In this document: one piece after another, positions 17,483 to 27,492 of the stretch
Position numbering within the stretch: the stretch's first letter is position 1
How the letters are laid out: each line of letters opens with the position of its first letter
Source: Aristophania vespae
Lineage (GTDB): Bacteria > Pseudomonadota > Alphaproteobacteria > Acetobacterales > Acetobacteraceae
Length of the DNA stretch: 64,000 nucleotides
Assembly: GCF_009906835.1 (NCBI RefSeq)
Contig: NZ_CP047652.1
Span: 381,001-445,000, forward strand
Direction of reading: 5' to 3'
Program-made: the position numbers and the translations under genes
The notes under the pieces: generated by a model
Seen by the model: the letters and a program-made list of their open reading frames with translations, nothing else
Told to the model about the DNA's origin: nothing
Database searches by the model: none

Positions 17483-18625
17483 ATGATAATTTCAGACGAG
17501 ATTGCGGTTGTTCCTGTTGGAATATCCTGTATTACAGGCCATCAAATTGCACAGTCGAAGGCTGTTTTAGAAAAAAGGTTCGGTGTTGAATTCAAAGCAA
17601 CGTCCTCTTTTTTCAGGTATGTGTTCCAAGATCCTCGCGGTATAGCACTTTTCTTTGAAAAATATTTAATAAATAACGAAGATATTCAAGAATCTGATTT
17701 AACCTTTGATGATAATGACATTTATCATTGTCCTCATTTACGCGATACAGGGACATGGTTTGTTCATGAAGAGCCTGGTAGGTCATTCGACGAAACTGGT
17801 GAAAAACGAAGTCTACAGGAGATAGTTGTTCAGGCAGCATCAAAGTATAATTATCTACTTAACAAATTTAGAGCTTTAAAAGAGAAAAAGAAGCGTATTT
17901 TTGTCCTTAGTAATGCCGATTTGGCACCTAGAAGTTGGCCGAGATATCTTATAGGGTGCATTGAATGGAAAATCCATAAATCAAACATTGATCAGACGTT
18001 TCAGGCCATAAATAAAGCTTTTCCAGAAGGTGAAAATATATTTCTCTTTGTAGGAAGCATCCATAACGTTATTAAGGATCTAGATATATGTGTTTCTTAT
18101 TTTGTTAAAGAGGCTAATGACTGGTGTGGCAATGATGATGATTGGCAAGACATATTTTCAACCATGCCTCTTGTAACGTTTGATAAAGAGAAAAATGCGC
18201 GTCATAATAACGAAAAAATCAAAAGTTTACCGTCTTTAGATAAAACTTATACCGCTAATAGCCCTGAAATGTGTGTTGATAGTGGTGCTGTAAAAATAAA
18301 AAACAACTCTTTTGAGGTATCAGCATACTCTGGGACTAATTGCATATGGGGGCCTTATATCAAATTATGTTGTGGCTTATATGAGGTGTCTTTATTCGTA
18401 AATACAAGCCAGTTCTGGGGTGTTGGGCAAATTAAAATTACCTCAGATAATGGTAATAATGTCATTATAAGCAGGGAATTTAATAAATCTGATGTAGATC
18501 ATTTGGAAGGATGTATAAAAGTTAGATTTTTTGTTCAGCAGGATGTTTCCTACTTTGAAACACTTATAGCTTCGGTCAAGCATCTGGTGTGCAAAATCGA
18601 TAAGATTGTTATTTCGAGAGTGTAA
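17483..18625 (+). CDS. DUF1796-like putative cysteine peptidase with C-terminal beta domain
   Basis: About 380 residues. The first 60 (VVPVGISCITGHQIAQS, then a FFRYVFQDP block) resemble the DUF1796 papain-like family, with Cys in GISC as the candidate nucleophile. The last 130 residues (from about YTANSPEMCVDSG) are rich in beta strands and Cys and look like a separate beta-sandwich. No signal peptide is seen. ATG 17483 follows AGGTGAG. The assignment is tentative and catalysis is unproven. It is isolated upstream of a secreted nuclease in an AT-rich accessory zone. Confidence 0.5.
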   Translation: MIISDEIAVVPVGISCITGHQIAQSKAVLEKRFGVEFKATSSFFRYVFQDPRGIALFFEKYLINNEDIQESDLTFDDNDIYHCPHLRDTGTWFVHEEPGRSFDETGEKRSLQEIVVQAASKYNYLLNKFRALKEKKKRIFVLSNADLAPRSWPRYLIGCIEWKIHKSNIDQTFQAINKAFPEGENIFLFVGSIHNVIKDLDICVSYFVKEANDWCGNDDDWQDIFSTMPLVTFDKEKNARHNNEKIKSLPSLDKTYTANSPEMCVDSGAVKIKNNSFEVSAYSGTNCIWGPYIKLCCGLYEVSLFVNTSQFWGVGQIKITSDNGNNVIISREFNKSDVDHLEGCIKVRFFVQQDVSYFETLIASVKHLVCKIDKIVISRV

Positions 18626-18716
18626 CAATGCTGGACTGACTTTTTTATAGTAGATAAGGCACATTATGCTTTTGTCGTCTGTAAAGACTTAAAATTTTGC
18701 TAGTAATACCTGAAAT

Positions 18717-18739
18717 CTCCCCTGCATGGGGAGGTTTTT
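18717..18739 (+). terminator. Rho-independent terminator
   Basis: CTCCCC (18717-18722) and GGGGAG (18728-18733) with loop TGCAT, followed by a GTTTTT tract. It lies 91 nt past the DUF1796-like gene. Confidence 0.8.
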
Positions 18740-18860
18740 GCATTTTACAACAGTTTTGGGTTGATTCAGAAAAACGGTTTGTTTGTCATATAAGTTAACA
18801 ATCAATCACCAAATCTTAATAACGTTGTGAGCATATAGTCCAAATTTTAGGGACTATATA

Positions 18861-19607
18861 ATGAAATTCATAATAGCCTTTATTTTCTATGGCGCTATTA
18901 TTAAATCAGCTTGCGCGTTCTGCCCGCAATTCTTTCCCAATGGCATACAACCCAAAGTAGGTACTTTATTGTGTAACAAAGGTTACGCAGTAGGATATTC
19001 ATCTTATTATAAAACGCCTCTGTGGTCTGCTGAAAATCTTACAGATGATAGTGTGCAGCAGGCTCAGAATTTACATGGCAGAAGTAATTTTTACACAGAT
19101 TATCGTTTGTCGTTAGAAGATCAGGTGGGTAATTCAGATTATCGTAATAGCGGTTATGCGCGTGGTCATATGACACCTTCAGGTGATGCTCCTGACAGAA
19201 TTAAACGCATGCAAACCTTTCTTTATTCAAATGTAGTGCCTCAGGATAGTGATATGAATTCGGGGCCGTGGAACCAAATAGAGCAATCAGTTCGCAAAGC
19301 GGCTATAGATGATGGTGAGTTATATGTTGTTACAGGTCCTATATTTGACCAATATCCTTTAAGAATAGGCCCAAATAAAGTGGCTGTTCCAGTAGCACTT
19401 TTTAAAATCGTGTATGATGCTATGGATGAAAGGGTAGCGGCAATTCAATGCCAGAACACCATCCCAGCTGATTGTCACCAAATATCAATAATTGGATTGC
19501 AAGAACAAATAGGCTTTGACCCAATGCCAGGTCTTTCACCTGCGGTAAAAAATAGTCCACTTCTGGTTACAGGATGGGCCAAAATTATCCGTCGTTCGTC
19601 TCGATGA
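18861..19607 (+). CDS. Secreted DNA/RNA non-specific endonuclease (NUC family)
   Basis: A 248-residue protein with a signal peptide (about residues 1-19, ending SACA). The beta-beta-alpha-metal nuclease core shows GYARGHMTPSGD, with the general-base His at 103, and NVVPQDSDMNSGPWNQIE, which carries the metal-binding Asn. The common DRGH motif reads ARGH here. Two Cys pairs suggest disulfides in the periplasm or medium. Likely role: digestion of extracellular nucleic acid. ATG 18861 follows AGGGA. Confidence 0.82.
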   Translation: MKFIIAFIFYGAIIKSACAFCPQFFPNGIQPKVGTLLCNKGYAVGYSSYYKTPLWSAENLTDDSVQQAQNLHGRSNFYTDYRLSLEDQVGNSDYRNSGYARGHMTPSGDAPDRIKRMQTFLYSNVVPQDSDMNSGPWNQIEQSVRKAAIDDGELYVVTGPIFDQYPLRIGPNKVAVPVALFKIVYDAMDERVAAIQCQNTIPADCHQISIIGLQEQIGFDPMPGLSPAVKNSPLLVTGWAKIIRRSSR

Positions 19608-19613
19608 GAAAGC

Positions 19614-19644
19614 AAGAAAGGTGGTTAGTCGAACCACCTTTCTT
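19614..19644. terminator. Bidirectional terminator, nuclease/HTH genes
   Basis: AAGAAAGGTGGTT (19614-19626) pairs with AACCACCTTTCTT (19632-19644) around AGTCG. This is a perfect 13-bp stem between convergent genes. Confidence 0.85.
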
Positions 19645-19661
19645 ATTTGTTACAGAGCTAC

Positions 19662-19847
19662 TCACCATAAAGGGCGTTTTACCTTTAAATAGTAGCGTTT
19701 GCCATTTTTAAGTTCAGAAATTCGTCCTTGATTAATTCCAAGTTTGGCAGCGATGTCGTGCTGGTGCATTTTTTTGGTCTTTATCAAGCGCATGACTTCT
19801 GCTAATTGATTAGGCGGTAAAATTATGTATTCCTCGGAAGAGCTCAT
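19662..19847 (-). CDS. Small helix-turn-helix protein
   Basis: A 61-residue protein that is essentially one HTH: LAEVMRLIKTKKMHQHDIAAKLG, then INQGRISELKNGKRY as turn and recognition helix. It resembles short Cro/antitoxin-like regulators with a QHDIAAKLGINQGRISE core that are common in alphaproteobacteria. ATG 19847 has AGGAG 6 nt upstream, so expression is likely. No toxin partner is adjacent. Target unknown. Confidence 0.75.
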   Translation of the reverse strand: MSSSEEYIILPPNQLAEVMRLIKTKKMHQHDIAAKLGINQGRISELKNGKRYYLKVKRPLW

Positions 19848-19859
19848 TTCCGCTCCTTT

Positions 19860-20267
19860 CCAATTAAATTTGGGCTTAGTAGCGATGTAGTGTTGCTCAT
19901 TATTATGGTGTTTAGTGAAATCATGATTCCTCCTAACTGGTTAAGAAATTGGGTTGTGTTTTAAGAATTTTGAGACTCCATCAGATTATGTAATTTCAAT
20001 TCAATTACAATAAACAGTTTTTAAGCTATCATTCAAGAAAAAAAATAGGGGGGCGTGTGCTATGTAATCAGGTCCTTTCGTAAATTTTTTTATGAAAATA
20101 AAGCTATTGCCGAGTACTAGATGAATTTTTTGAGCATAAAACTCAAATTTCGTTATGGTTGATGGGAAACAAAATTCTTCTTTGAAATTTGTCGAACTAA
20201 ATTTAGTGCTAGTTAAATTTGTAATTCTTGACAGCGACCCTTCTTTAAAGAAAAATGGCTTTTCACT
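19860..20267. other. Intergenic region with putative CRISPR leader
   Basis: AT-rich DNA upstream of the short array. The last 60 nt (ending CTTCTTTAAAG...CACT) are positioned like a type I-E leader, but this sequence is not similar to the leader-like copies at the window start. Confidence 0.4.
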
Positions 20268-20357
20268 GAGTTCCCCGCATTAGCGGGGATGAACCTTTCA
20301 ACTCAATGACAATGATAAGGTAGTAAGGTTCTGTTCCCCGCCCTTGCGGGGACAAGC
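20268..20357 (+). CRISPR. Minimal type I-E CRISPR array, upstream of cas3
   Basis: A near-perfect repeat, GAGTTCCCCGCATTAGCGGGGATGAACC-type (20268-20294, core CGGGGATGAACC), is followed after a roughly 35-nt spacer by a degenerate terminal repeat (20331-20357, CGGGGACAAGC). So there are one or two repeats and one spacer. Orientation is the same as the cas operon, about 0.9 kb upstream of cas3. Confidence 0.75.
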
Positions 20358-21276
20358 TAGGGGGGAGATTGAGCATCTGGTTGAAGTAGTATTCAATTGA
20401 TTGCTACAAGCGATTTTGCTTAATCTTCTACCCTTTAGCCTACCAATCAGTTGGTAGATACCCACTATGAGAAACTGAAAGCTCTATTTCTTCTTATGGC
20501 AAGAAACGCATAAAGATAATTGAGCAAGTGGTGTCTCAAGCTTTGCAGATTAGATACAGCTTTGCTTGTCTATAATGCGAGAAAAAGTTCAGGCTCTGAA
20601 GAGATGGTTAGTTAAAATATAATGTAATTCTTCATCTTACTTATTATGGATAATTTCACTTAAATTTAAAATGACTTAAGATGATAGGTATAGCTAATTC
20701 TCAATACTTAAAAATATATTTACTTAGTAGATTTTGTTACCAGACGGCCAAATAAAAATAAGTTAGTGATTAATATGGTCAAAACGAGATAATTGAAAAA
20801 TATGAAATGATGACTTTATTAATCGATGAGTTTATCTTTTAAAGATTGTTTGTAGCACTCCTAAAGCTTAACATAGCTGATGATGTGGATAGGCTAGCGT
20901 TTTTGGCTCACTGGCGTTAGTCATTGTGGACCATACGTAAATGCGTCAAAAGAAGCTATGTCAGTGTTTAATTTAGATTTTGCAAGATCGGTGTCCAGGG
21001 GAGGGATTTAGCAGCGTGTGCTTAATTTCATATGGTGTGGTAGAGCTAGAATTAATGAACAAAGATGTTCCACCAGATATATCTAAAAAGCGGTGCTTAA
21101 CTTTCAATTGTGTATTTTAATAATGTAACTACTTGAAAAGTAACAAGATTTTTTAGTAAAGCTACAGCGTTTTTAAAGATTTATGTTTTAAAAGGCACTA
21201 TTAATATTCTGTTTATATTTTATTAATATAATGTTTGTGGTTAAATAACATTATTTAACTAAGGTTAAAATTCATT
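20358..21276. other. AT-rich region upstream of cas3
   Basis: About 920 nt without a recognisable gene. It must contain the cas promoter; a TATTAATATAATG-type AT tract at 21220-21232 lies near the expected place, but I cannot define the promoter. Confidence 0.4.
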
Positions 21277-24024
21277 ATGACAGCTTTGAACCTCAAAACA
21301 AATGAAGAATTGATGGCAGAACTCTCTCTGTTTTGGGGAAAAGCACGTCAAGAAAAAAAAGATGATCAGCAGACTCCGTCGAGTCCATATCCTACACATC
21401 CTTTGATAGCCCATATGCTAGACGTGGCTGCTGTCGCTTCTTATCTTCCTCTCAGTGATGAATGCGGGATAGATAAATCAACAGCTCTTACGCTTGTTGC
21501 GTTACATGATATTGGAAAATTATCACCAGAATTTCAGAAAAAAGCACCTAAAACTGTAAATATAGCTGAGTTTCTAGAAGTTCCTTCACAAATGAATGCT
21601 GCTCATGACGAAGTGGCTATGGAGCTATTTTATTCGCTTTGTTATAAAAAATCTTCATTGCATTCTTTGTTAGGTCAGTATGAAGATGAAGACTTTTTAG
21701 ATAAAGCGGCTTGTTTTTTAGATATATTGAACGGGGTTGCAGGACATCATGGTGCTCCTGTCCTGCTTAAGAAAAATAATCTTGATAACGACATATTAGC
21801 GCGTGCTGATTATATAGTTAGTTTATTTTTAAAGATATTTAAGCCAAAACCTATACCTTCTGATATTTATAAAAAAGACATAATCGTACAGTGGAAGCTT
21901 GCTCACTTAACCATTTTATCTGACTGGATAGGGTCACGAGTAGAATGGTTTCCCTATGTATCGGCAGAAGATATTAGAGATCCAAAAAAATATTACGAAA
22001 CTATAGCGCTTCCTAGGGCCAAAGAGGCTGTAAAGAAGGCAGGGCTTATACCGGCAAAAGTTGCCAATTTTAAAGGGGGACAGCTTTTCCTAAATAAAAC
22101 TGATGTTTTGTCGCCTGTTCAATCATTGTGTGAAGCGATTGATTTACCGGCTGGTCCTTGCCTCGTTGTTATAGAAGATATGACTGGCAGCGGTAAAACC
22201 GAAGCTGCTTTAACAGTCGCTCATCGGATGATGGCTCAGGGAAATGGGAAGGGGATTTATGTCGCTCTTCCAACGATGGCTACAGCAAATGCTATGTATG
22301 AGCGTTTGGAAAAATCTTATCAGTCGCTATTTCAAGAGGGTGAGTGGCCTTCTTTAGCGCTTGCTCACAGTTATGCCCGACTTTACGATAAGTTCTCAGA
22401 GGCTATTGCTCCTGAAGAACAAGATGGGAGCAAAGATAATACCGTACCTGGAACCGCCGAATCTCATTGTACGGCATGGTTAGGAAGTGAATCAAGGCGC
22501 GCTCTATTAGCTCAAATAGGGGTAGGGACAATAGATCAAGCTTTAAAGGCTGCTTTGCCTGTTCGTTATGCAACGGTTAGACAAGCAGGGTTGGCGCATA
22601 AAATACTTTTGATAGATGAGTGTCATGCTTTTGACGATTACATGCGCGAAGAATTGATTGGCTTGCTGAAATACCATGCGTCGCTAGGCGGATCCGCTAT
22701 TCTGCTTTCAGCAACTTTAACGATGAAGTTAAGGACGCAGTTAGTTGAGGCTTTTCATAAAGGTCTTGGCCTTAGAGGAAAAGAATTAACTTCTAAAAAG
22801 CTTACATCTACAGCTTATCCCCTCGTAACATTAGCCAATAAAAATAAGAGTCGTGAGATTTATTGCGCTCCTAGATCAGGTCTAGCTAGGGAGATTAATT
22901 TAAAGCGGCTAGGGAGCGAGAAAGACGTTACTGAAATTTTAAGTCAGGCGGCGCAAAAAAAGGCAGCTATTTGTTGGATCCGCAATACGGTGGACGACGT
23001 TATAAAAGCGGCTCAGGCACTCCGAAAAGCGGGGGAAAATGTCATCGTCTTTCATGCGCGCTTTGCCATGATTGATCGCCTAGATATCGAAAAACAAGTT
23101 ATTCAAAAATTTGGTAGAAAAAGCAAAAGCGAAGATAGGGCTGCTATTTTAATTGCGTCTCAGGTCGTTGAACAAAGTCTTGATCTGGATTTTGATCTTT
23201 TATGTACTGACCTTGCTCCTATGGATCTCATTATACAAAGGGCTGGGAGGCTGCACCGACATGAGCGTATGACGCGCCCTATCGATAAAGCAGAGCTTTT
23301 TATTCTTTCTCCTGAGCCTGTAGATGAGCCGGAGAAAAATTGGATTGACAAAATACTTCCTGGCACATCTGCTATTTATAGAGATTCTGCGCTGCTTTGG
23401 CGTACAGCTAGAGCGCTTTTCAGACGAGGTAAGCTTACGCTGCCAGAAGAAATGCGGGACTTAATTGAAGAAGCAGGACAGCGAGATATTATTCCAGAAG
23501 CATTGAAAGAAAATTCATATCAAAGTGAAGGAAGTGCAAAAGCAGCAGCTTCACAGGGGCGCCATAATTTGTGGTCTTTCGATTTTGGTTATGTAATTGA
23601 TGGAGCCAAGTGGAGTAGAGATACTACAATCCCCACTCGTTTAATAGAAGATCATTATATCAAACTGCGCTTATCCTTCGTTAAAGACGGAGTTGTGCTG
23701 CCATGGGCTGTGAGAAAAGATGAAAATCTTTCAAAGGAACGCTTTATTCAAAAAGCCTGGGCTTTGTCTGAAATATCGGTCAGTCAGAAGCAAGTTGCGT
23801 CAGTAACCATACCCCCTCATTTTAAAAAGGCCGCAGTGAATGCACGGTCTAGGTGGACGAAGTGGGAACGTAAAGACGAAGAAAATTTTTTGTTGGTTAT
23901 TCTGGAAGAAATAAAGGGAGAATGGGTCGCAAAAGGGAAGAAAAAAGAGAAAAACAAGAATGTAATATTAACATATAATATTTTTGACGGACTAAATATT
24001 ATAGAGGATAAACCTAACTATTAA
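21277..24024 (+). CDS. cas3: Type I-E CRISPR helicase-nuclease Cas3
   Basis: 915 residues. The N-terminal HD nuclease has H46 (HPLIAHMLD) and H77-D78 (ALHDIGKLSPEF), plus GHHG near 156. The superfamily 2 helicase follows, with Walker A MTGSGKTE (about 302), DECH in LIDECHAFD (about 444), SAT in LLSATLT (about 476), QVVEQSLDLDFD, and motif VI QRAGRLHRH (about 652). A Cas3 C-terminal region completes it. All motifs are intact. It is recruited by Cascade to nick and degrade targeted DNA. First gene of the operon. Confidence 0.93.
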   Translation: MTALNLKTNEELMAELSLFWGKARQEKKDDQQTPSSPYPTHPLIAHMLDVAAVASYLPLSDECGIDKSTALTLVALHDIGKLSPEFQKKAPKTVNIAEFLEVPSQMNAAHDEVAMELFYSLCYKKSSLHSLLGQYEDEDFLDKAACFLDILNGVAGHHGAPVLLKKNNLDNDILARADYIVSLFLKIFKPKPIPSDIYKKDIIVQWKLAHLTILSDWIGSRVEWFPYVSAEDIRDPKKYYETIALPRAKEAVKKAGLIPAKVANFKGGQLFLNKTDVLSPVQSLCEAIDLPAGPCLVVIEDMTGSGKTEAALTVAHRMMAQGNGKGIYVALPTMATANAMYERLEKSYQSLFQEGEWPSLALAHSYARLYDKFSEAIAPEEQDGSKDNTVPGTAESHCTAWLGSESRRALLAQIGVGTIDQALKAALPVRYATVRQAGLAHKILLIDECHAFDDYMREELIGLLKYHASLGGSAILLSATLTMKLRTQLVEAFHKGLGLRGKELTSKKLTSTAYPLVTLANKNKSREIYCAPRSGLAREINLKRLGSEKDVTEILSQAAQKKAAICWIRNTVDDVIKAAQALRKAGENVIVFHARFAMIDRLDIEKQVIQKFGRKSKSEDRAAILIASQVVEQSLDLDFDLLCTDLAPMDLIIQRAGRLHRHERMTRPIDKAELFILSPEPVDEPEKNWIDKILPGTSAIYRDSALLWRTARALFRRGKLTLPEEMRDLIEEAGQRDIIPEALKENSYQSEGSAKAAASQGRHNLWSFDFGYVIDGAKWSRDTTIPTRLIEDHYIKLRLSFVKDGVVLPWAVRKDENLSKERFIQKAWALSEISVSQKQVASVTIPPHFKKAAVNARSRWTKWERKDEENFLLVILEEIKGEWVAKGKKKEKNKNVILTYNIFDGLNIIEDKPNY

Positions 24025-24080
24025 TCTGTAATATTTCAAATCTATATTAAACTTACTTGAATTTGAGGATTAATATTTAC

Positions 24081-25754
24081 ATGAGTTCCGAAAGTTTCTT
24101 TAATCTTATTACAGATACTTGGATTCCTGTTCGTCGTAAGTCGGGGATGACCACAGTCATTAAGCCGTCTGAAATTGTTTCCCAGCTTGAAAGCGACCCT
24201 ATAATTGCCTTTGACTGGCCACGTCCTGATTTTAGAGTGGCGTCTTATGAATTTATGATAGGGCTCCTTGCAACGGCTTTTCCTCCCGAAGATAAAAGAG
24301 ACTGGGCGAAAATTTGGCGCCACCCCCCTAGTGAAAATGAATTAAGTGCAGCTTTTGAAAAAATTCAGGATGCATTTTATTTAAATCGACCTGAAAAGTG
24401 CTTTTTGCAGGATTATGACAAGCTTAATAGTGCATATGAGCCAGTTGAACGGCTTTTGATTAATGCTCCTGGAGAGAAAACTGTCAAAGAAAATAAGGAC
24501 CTATTTGTACATAGGGGACAGTTTGACTCTATGAGCCTACCCACTGCTGCCATTGCCCTTTTTACATTGCAATCATGGTCGCCTTTTGGTGGCGCAGGCA
24601 ATAGGACTGGGCTACGTGGTGGTGGCCCTATGATAACTTTAGTGTTTCCCTATCGTGACGCACCATTATGGCAGGTTCTTTGGGCCAATACTCCTTGTGG
24701 GTATCCTGCCGATGAAGAGGATATGCCGAAAATATTTCCCTGGTTAGCGCCAACGATCACATCAGAGAAATCAAATGGAACATTATATCCTTCAGATGAC
24801 CGCGTTGATATGCGGCAATGTTGGTGGGGGATGCCACGGCGTATTAGGCTGCGTTTTGCCAAAGAAAAATCTCAAAATTCCAGTGGCAATGGTGGAAGTA
24901 CTGAAGTACGCGTCACGGGGTGGCAGCAGCGTCCTCACGGACCAAATTATATGAGTTGGACCTGTGAACGATATAGCGAAACTAACAATCCGATTTTTGT
25001 TCATCCTTTAACACCTCGTTATCGTAAGAAAGTTGGTGAAGAATGGATCAGTCTTCATCCTCAGCCAGGAGGAATAGATTACAGACATTGGGCACAATTA
25101 GCCGTTACAGCTGATGACAATATGCTCTGTTACCCAGCGTCTAATGTGTGTAACTGGCGTGGGTGGCGCGCCAGCCGGAGTGGTTTATTTGAAAAAGAGC
25201 AACTCCGTACACGTTTGCTGGTTGCTGGTTACGATATGGACGGTAAAAAGGCCCGTAATTTCCTAGAAAGTGAAATGCCCATTCCGGGAGCAGCAGATCC
25301 TGCTATGCAGCGCGTTCAAGAAGAATTTGCCTGTTCCTGTATTGAAGGGGCGCTTCTGGTCATTAATGTTCTGCAAGACGCAGTGCGAAATTCACAGAGC
25401 ACGAATGATGTCTCTCTTAATAGTTCGCTTTTGACAAAAACTCTTCAGGAATTTGTACATAAAACAGAAAATGTATTTTTTGATCTTATAACGAGAATTA
25501 TAGACGATAAAGACAATTCCAAGATGATGGAAAAATGGCGTCGTGTCATGGAAGTCAGTGCTTTAGAATGTTTTGATAATGCTGTGCAGCTCACCCCTGA
25601 AACACAGATGCAACTTGCACGAAAAATAGTCTCAAATAGAAGGCGTTTGGGGGCATTAGTAAGCTGTAAAGGGAGCAAAGAAGGGTCGAAATTGGCTAAA
25701 ATTCTAAAAATTCCTGTCCCTTTAGCTTTTAAAAAAGAGAAAAAACATGACTGA
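24081..25754 (+). CDS. casA: Cascade large subunit Cse1 (CasA/Cas8e)
   Basis: 557 residues, normal for Cse1, with SFFNLITDTWIPVRRKSG at the N terminus and WSPFGGAGNRTGLRGGGPM in the middle. It recognises the PAM and recruits Cas3. ATG 24081 is chosen because GAGGA lies upstream; a TTG at 24057 would add eight residues. The stop overlaps the casB start by 8 nt. Confidence 0.9.
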   Translation: MSSESFFNLITDTWIPVRRKSGMTTVIKPSEIVSQLESDPIIAFDWPRPDFRVASYEFMIGLLATAFPPEDKRDWAKIWRHPPSENELSAAFEKIQDAFYLNRPEKCFLQDYDKLNSAYEPVERLLINAPGEKTVKENKDLFVHRGQFDSMSLPTAAIALFTLQSWSPFGGAGNRTGLRGGGPMITLVFPYRDAPLWQVLWANTPCGYPADEEDMPKIFPWLAPTITSEKSNGTLYPSDDRVDMRQCWWGMPRRIRLRFAKEKSQNSSGNGGSTEVRVTGWQQRPHGPNYMSWTCERYSETNNPIFVHPLTPRYRKKVGEEWISLHPQPGGIDYRHWAQLAVTADDNMLCYPASNVCNWRGWRASRSGLFEKEQLRTRLLVAGYDMDGKKARNFLESEMPIPGAADPAMQRVQEEFACSCIEGALLVINVLQDAVRNSQSTNDVSLNSSLLTKTLQEFVHKTENVFFDLITRIIDDKDNSKMMEKWRRVMEVSALECFDNAVQLTPETQMQLARKIVSNRRRLGALVSCKGSKEGSKLAKILKIPVPLAFKKEKKHD

Positions 25755-26343
25755 AAAAGCAATGACATCACAAGCTAAGCAAATGCATCCGACTAAAGTA
25801 ATAAAATTGTGGTGGAAAGAGCTTTATGATCCTGTGTCAGAAATTCCAATGCCAGGTAGTCGAGCTACCTTGGCGCGCTTAAGACATTGTAAAAGAATAT
25901 TCGATGTGGTGATTGATCCGGCTTTTGCTGACCTTGCTCAAAAATGCGGAGTTAAGTTTGACCACAATCATGATTTGAACCGTGTTGCTTTAGTCATGGC
26001 AGTTATGTCTTATGTCCGCAGTGATATTCCAGACAAAAAAAATGCGCGGATTATTGGGCCAACTAAGCAAGTTAGTGAAGATGAGGCGTCTGACGCTTTG
26101 TGTAAACCGCTGCGTTTTAGGCAGTTATTAGGTGCCTCAACTGTTGACGAATGTTATCGCGCTTTTCGTCAGCTTGTGAATTTAATGGGTAGAGCTGTCA
26201 ATGTGGATGATCTGGTTAACTCTTTATGGAATTGGCCTCGCTTTCCTGGTGCGGAAAAAACTGCCGACAAGATACGCATTGAGTGGGTCTATAATTATTG
26301 GAGTACAGATAGCGAAAACGCGTCTGGTAATAAAACATCATAG
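25747..26343 (+). CDS. casB: Cascade small subunit Cse2 (CasB/Cas11)
   Basis: 198 residues, mostly helical and basic. The pattern WWKELYDP, then PGSRATLARLRHC, and a late FRQLVNLMGRA is typical of Cse2. Two copies stabilise the Cascade belly. Overlaps casA, which points to translational coupling. Confidence 0.88.
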   Translation: MTEKAMTSQAKQMHPTKVIKLWWKELYDPVSEIPMPGSRATLARLRHCKRIFDVVIDPAFADLAQKCGVKFDHNHDLNRVALVMAVMSYVRSDIPDKKNARIIGPTKQVSEDEASDALCKPLRFRQLLGASTVDECYRAFRQLVNLMGRAVNVDDLVNSLWNWPRFPGAEKTADKIRIEWVYNYWSTDSENASGNKTS

Positions 26344-26425
26344 TATTAATGTGTGCTTATTATAAGTCATTTGGCGTATTAATTATTTAAACAACCTTGG
26401 TACAAAACCTAGAAAGGATATTATT

Positions 26426-27484
26426 ATGAGCCGCTTTCTTCAATTACATTGCTTAACTTTCTATCCGCCTTCAAATCTCAATCGCGATGATATGGGGGCA
26501 CCAAAAACTGCCACAATTGGTAATAGCACGCGGTTGCGTATTTCTTCACAATCTTTGAAGCGTGCGTGGCGGACTTCACCACTATTTAAAGATTTTCTTG
26601 ATGGCCATATGGGATCGAGAACGTCGCGTCTGGCAGAAATATTATATAACGAGCTTATTTCTAAGGGTGTGGAGGAAAAAAAGGCCTCTAAGATTGCGCG
26701 TGAAATTGGTGGTGTTTTCGGTAAAATGAAGTCAGAAAAAGACGAAAAGAAACATCAATCTGAGCAGCTAGCCTTTATTTCTCCCAAAGAGTTGGAAGCT
26801 GCCCATCTTATGGCAGATAGAATAGCTTCTGGCGAAAAGATTGATATTGCTAAGGAAAAATCTGCTTTATTAAGTAAAGCAGATAGTGCTGTAGATATTG
26901 GTTTATTTGGCCGTATGTTTGCAGCTGACCCTAATTGGAATAGAGAGGCCGCTGCCCAAGTCGCGCATGCCATTACGACACATCGTATTACAGTAGAAAA
27001 CGATTTTTATTCTGCTATTGACGATGCCAAATCTACCGAAACTGACAGTGGAGCTGCTTTTATAGGTAATTTTGGTTTTGGGGCAGGCGTCTTCTATCTC
27101 TATCTTTCTATTAATCTTGATCTTTTTAGAAAGAATCTTGGAGATGAAGCCGAAAGCGGCATTATGGAAACTGCTTTAGAGGCATTAATTGAGGCTGTGG
27201 CCACTGTCTCACCTTCAGGAAAACAAAATAGCTTCGCTGCATTGGCCCGAGCAGGCTATATTTTAGCAGAAAAAGGCGACCAACAACCTCGTACCCTTGC
27301 CGGGGCTTTTATTAAGCCAGTAAATGGTGAGGATATTATGGGTGATTCAATTAAAGCTTTAGAAGCCTATCGTAAAGAGCTGAACCATATTTATGGTCCT
27401 GGCTATGATAAAGACCTGAAAATAAATGTTAGCTGTCCGCAAAGCCCAAAATTAGCAGATCTTATTAAATTCTGTAAGGAGTAG
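26426..27484 (+). CDS. cas7e: Cascade backbone Cas7e (CasC/Cse4)
   Basis: 352 residues. The N-terminal FLQLHCLTFYPPSNLNRDD and TRLRISSQSLKRAWRTS are hallmarks of the type I-E Cas7 RAMP fold. Six copies coat the crRNA spacer. GAAAGGA precedes the ATG at a good distance. An 82-nt gap separates it from casB. Confidence 0.9.
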   Translation: MSRFLQLHCLTFYPPSNLNRDDMGAPKTATIGNSTRLRISSQSLKRAWRTSPLFKDFLDGHMGSRTSRLAEILYNELISKGVEEKKASKIAREIGGVFGKMKSEKDEKKHQSEQLAFISPKELEAAHLMADRIASGEKIDIAKEKSALLSKADSAVDIGLFGRMFAADPNWNREAAAQVAHAITTHRITVENDFYSAIDDAKSTETDSGAAFIGNFGFGAGVFYLYLSINLDLFRKNLGDEAESGIMETALEALIEAVATVSPSGKQNSFAALARAGYILAEKGDQQPRTLAGAFIKPVNGEDIMGDSIKALEAYRKELNHIYGPGYDKDLKINVSCPQSPKLADLIKFCKE

Positions 27485-27492
27485 AGGCAGTC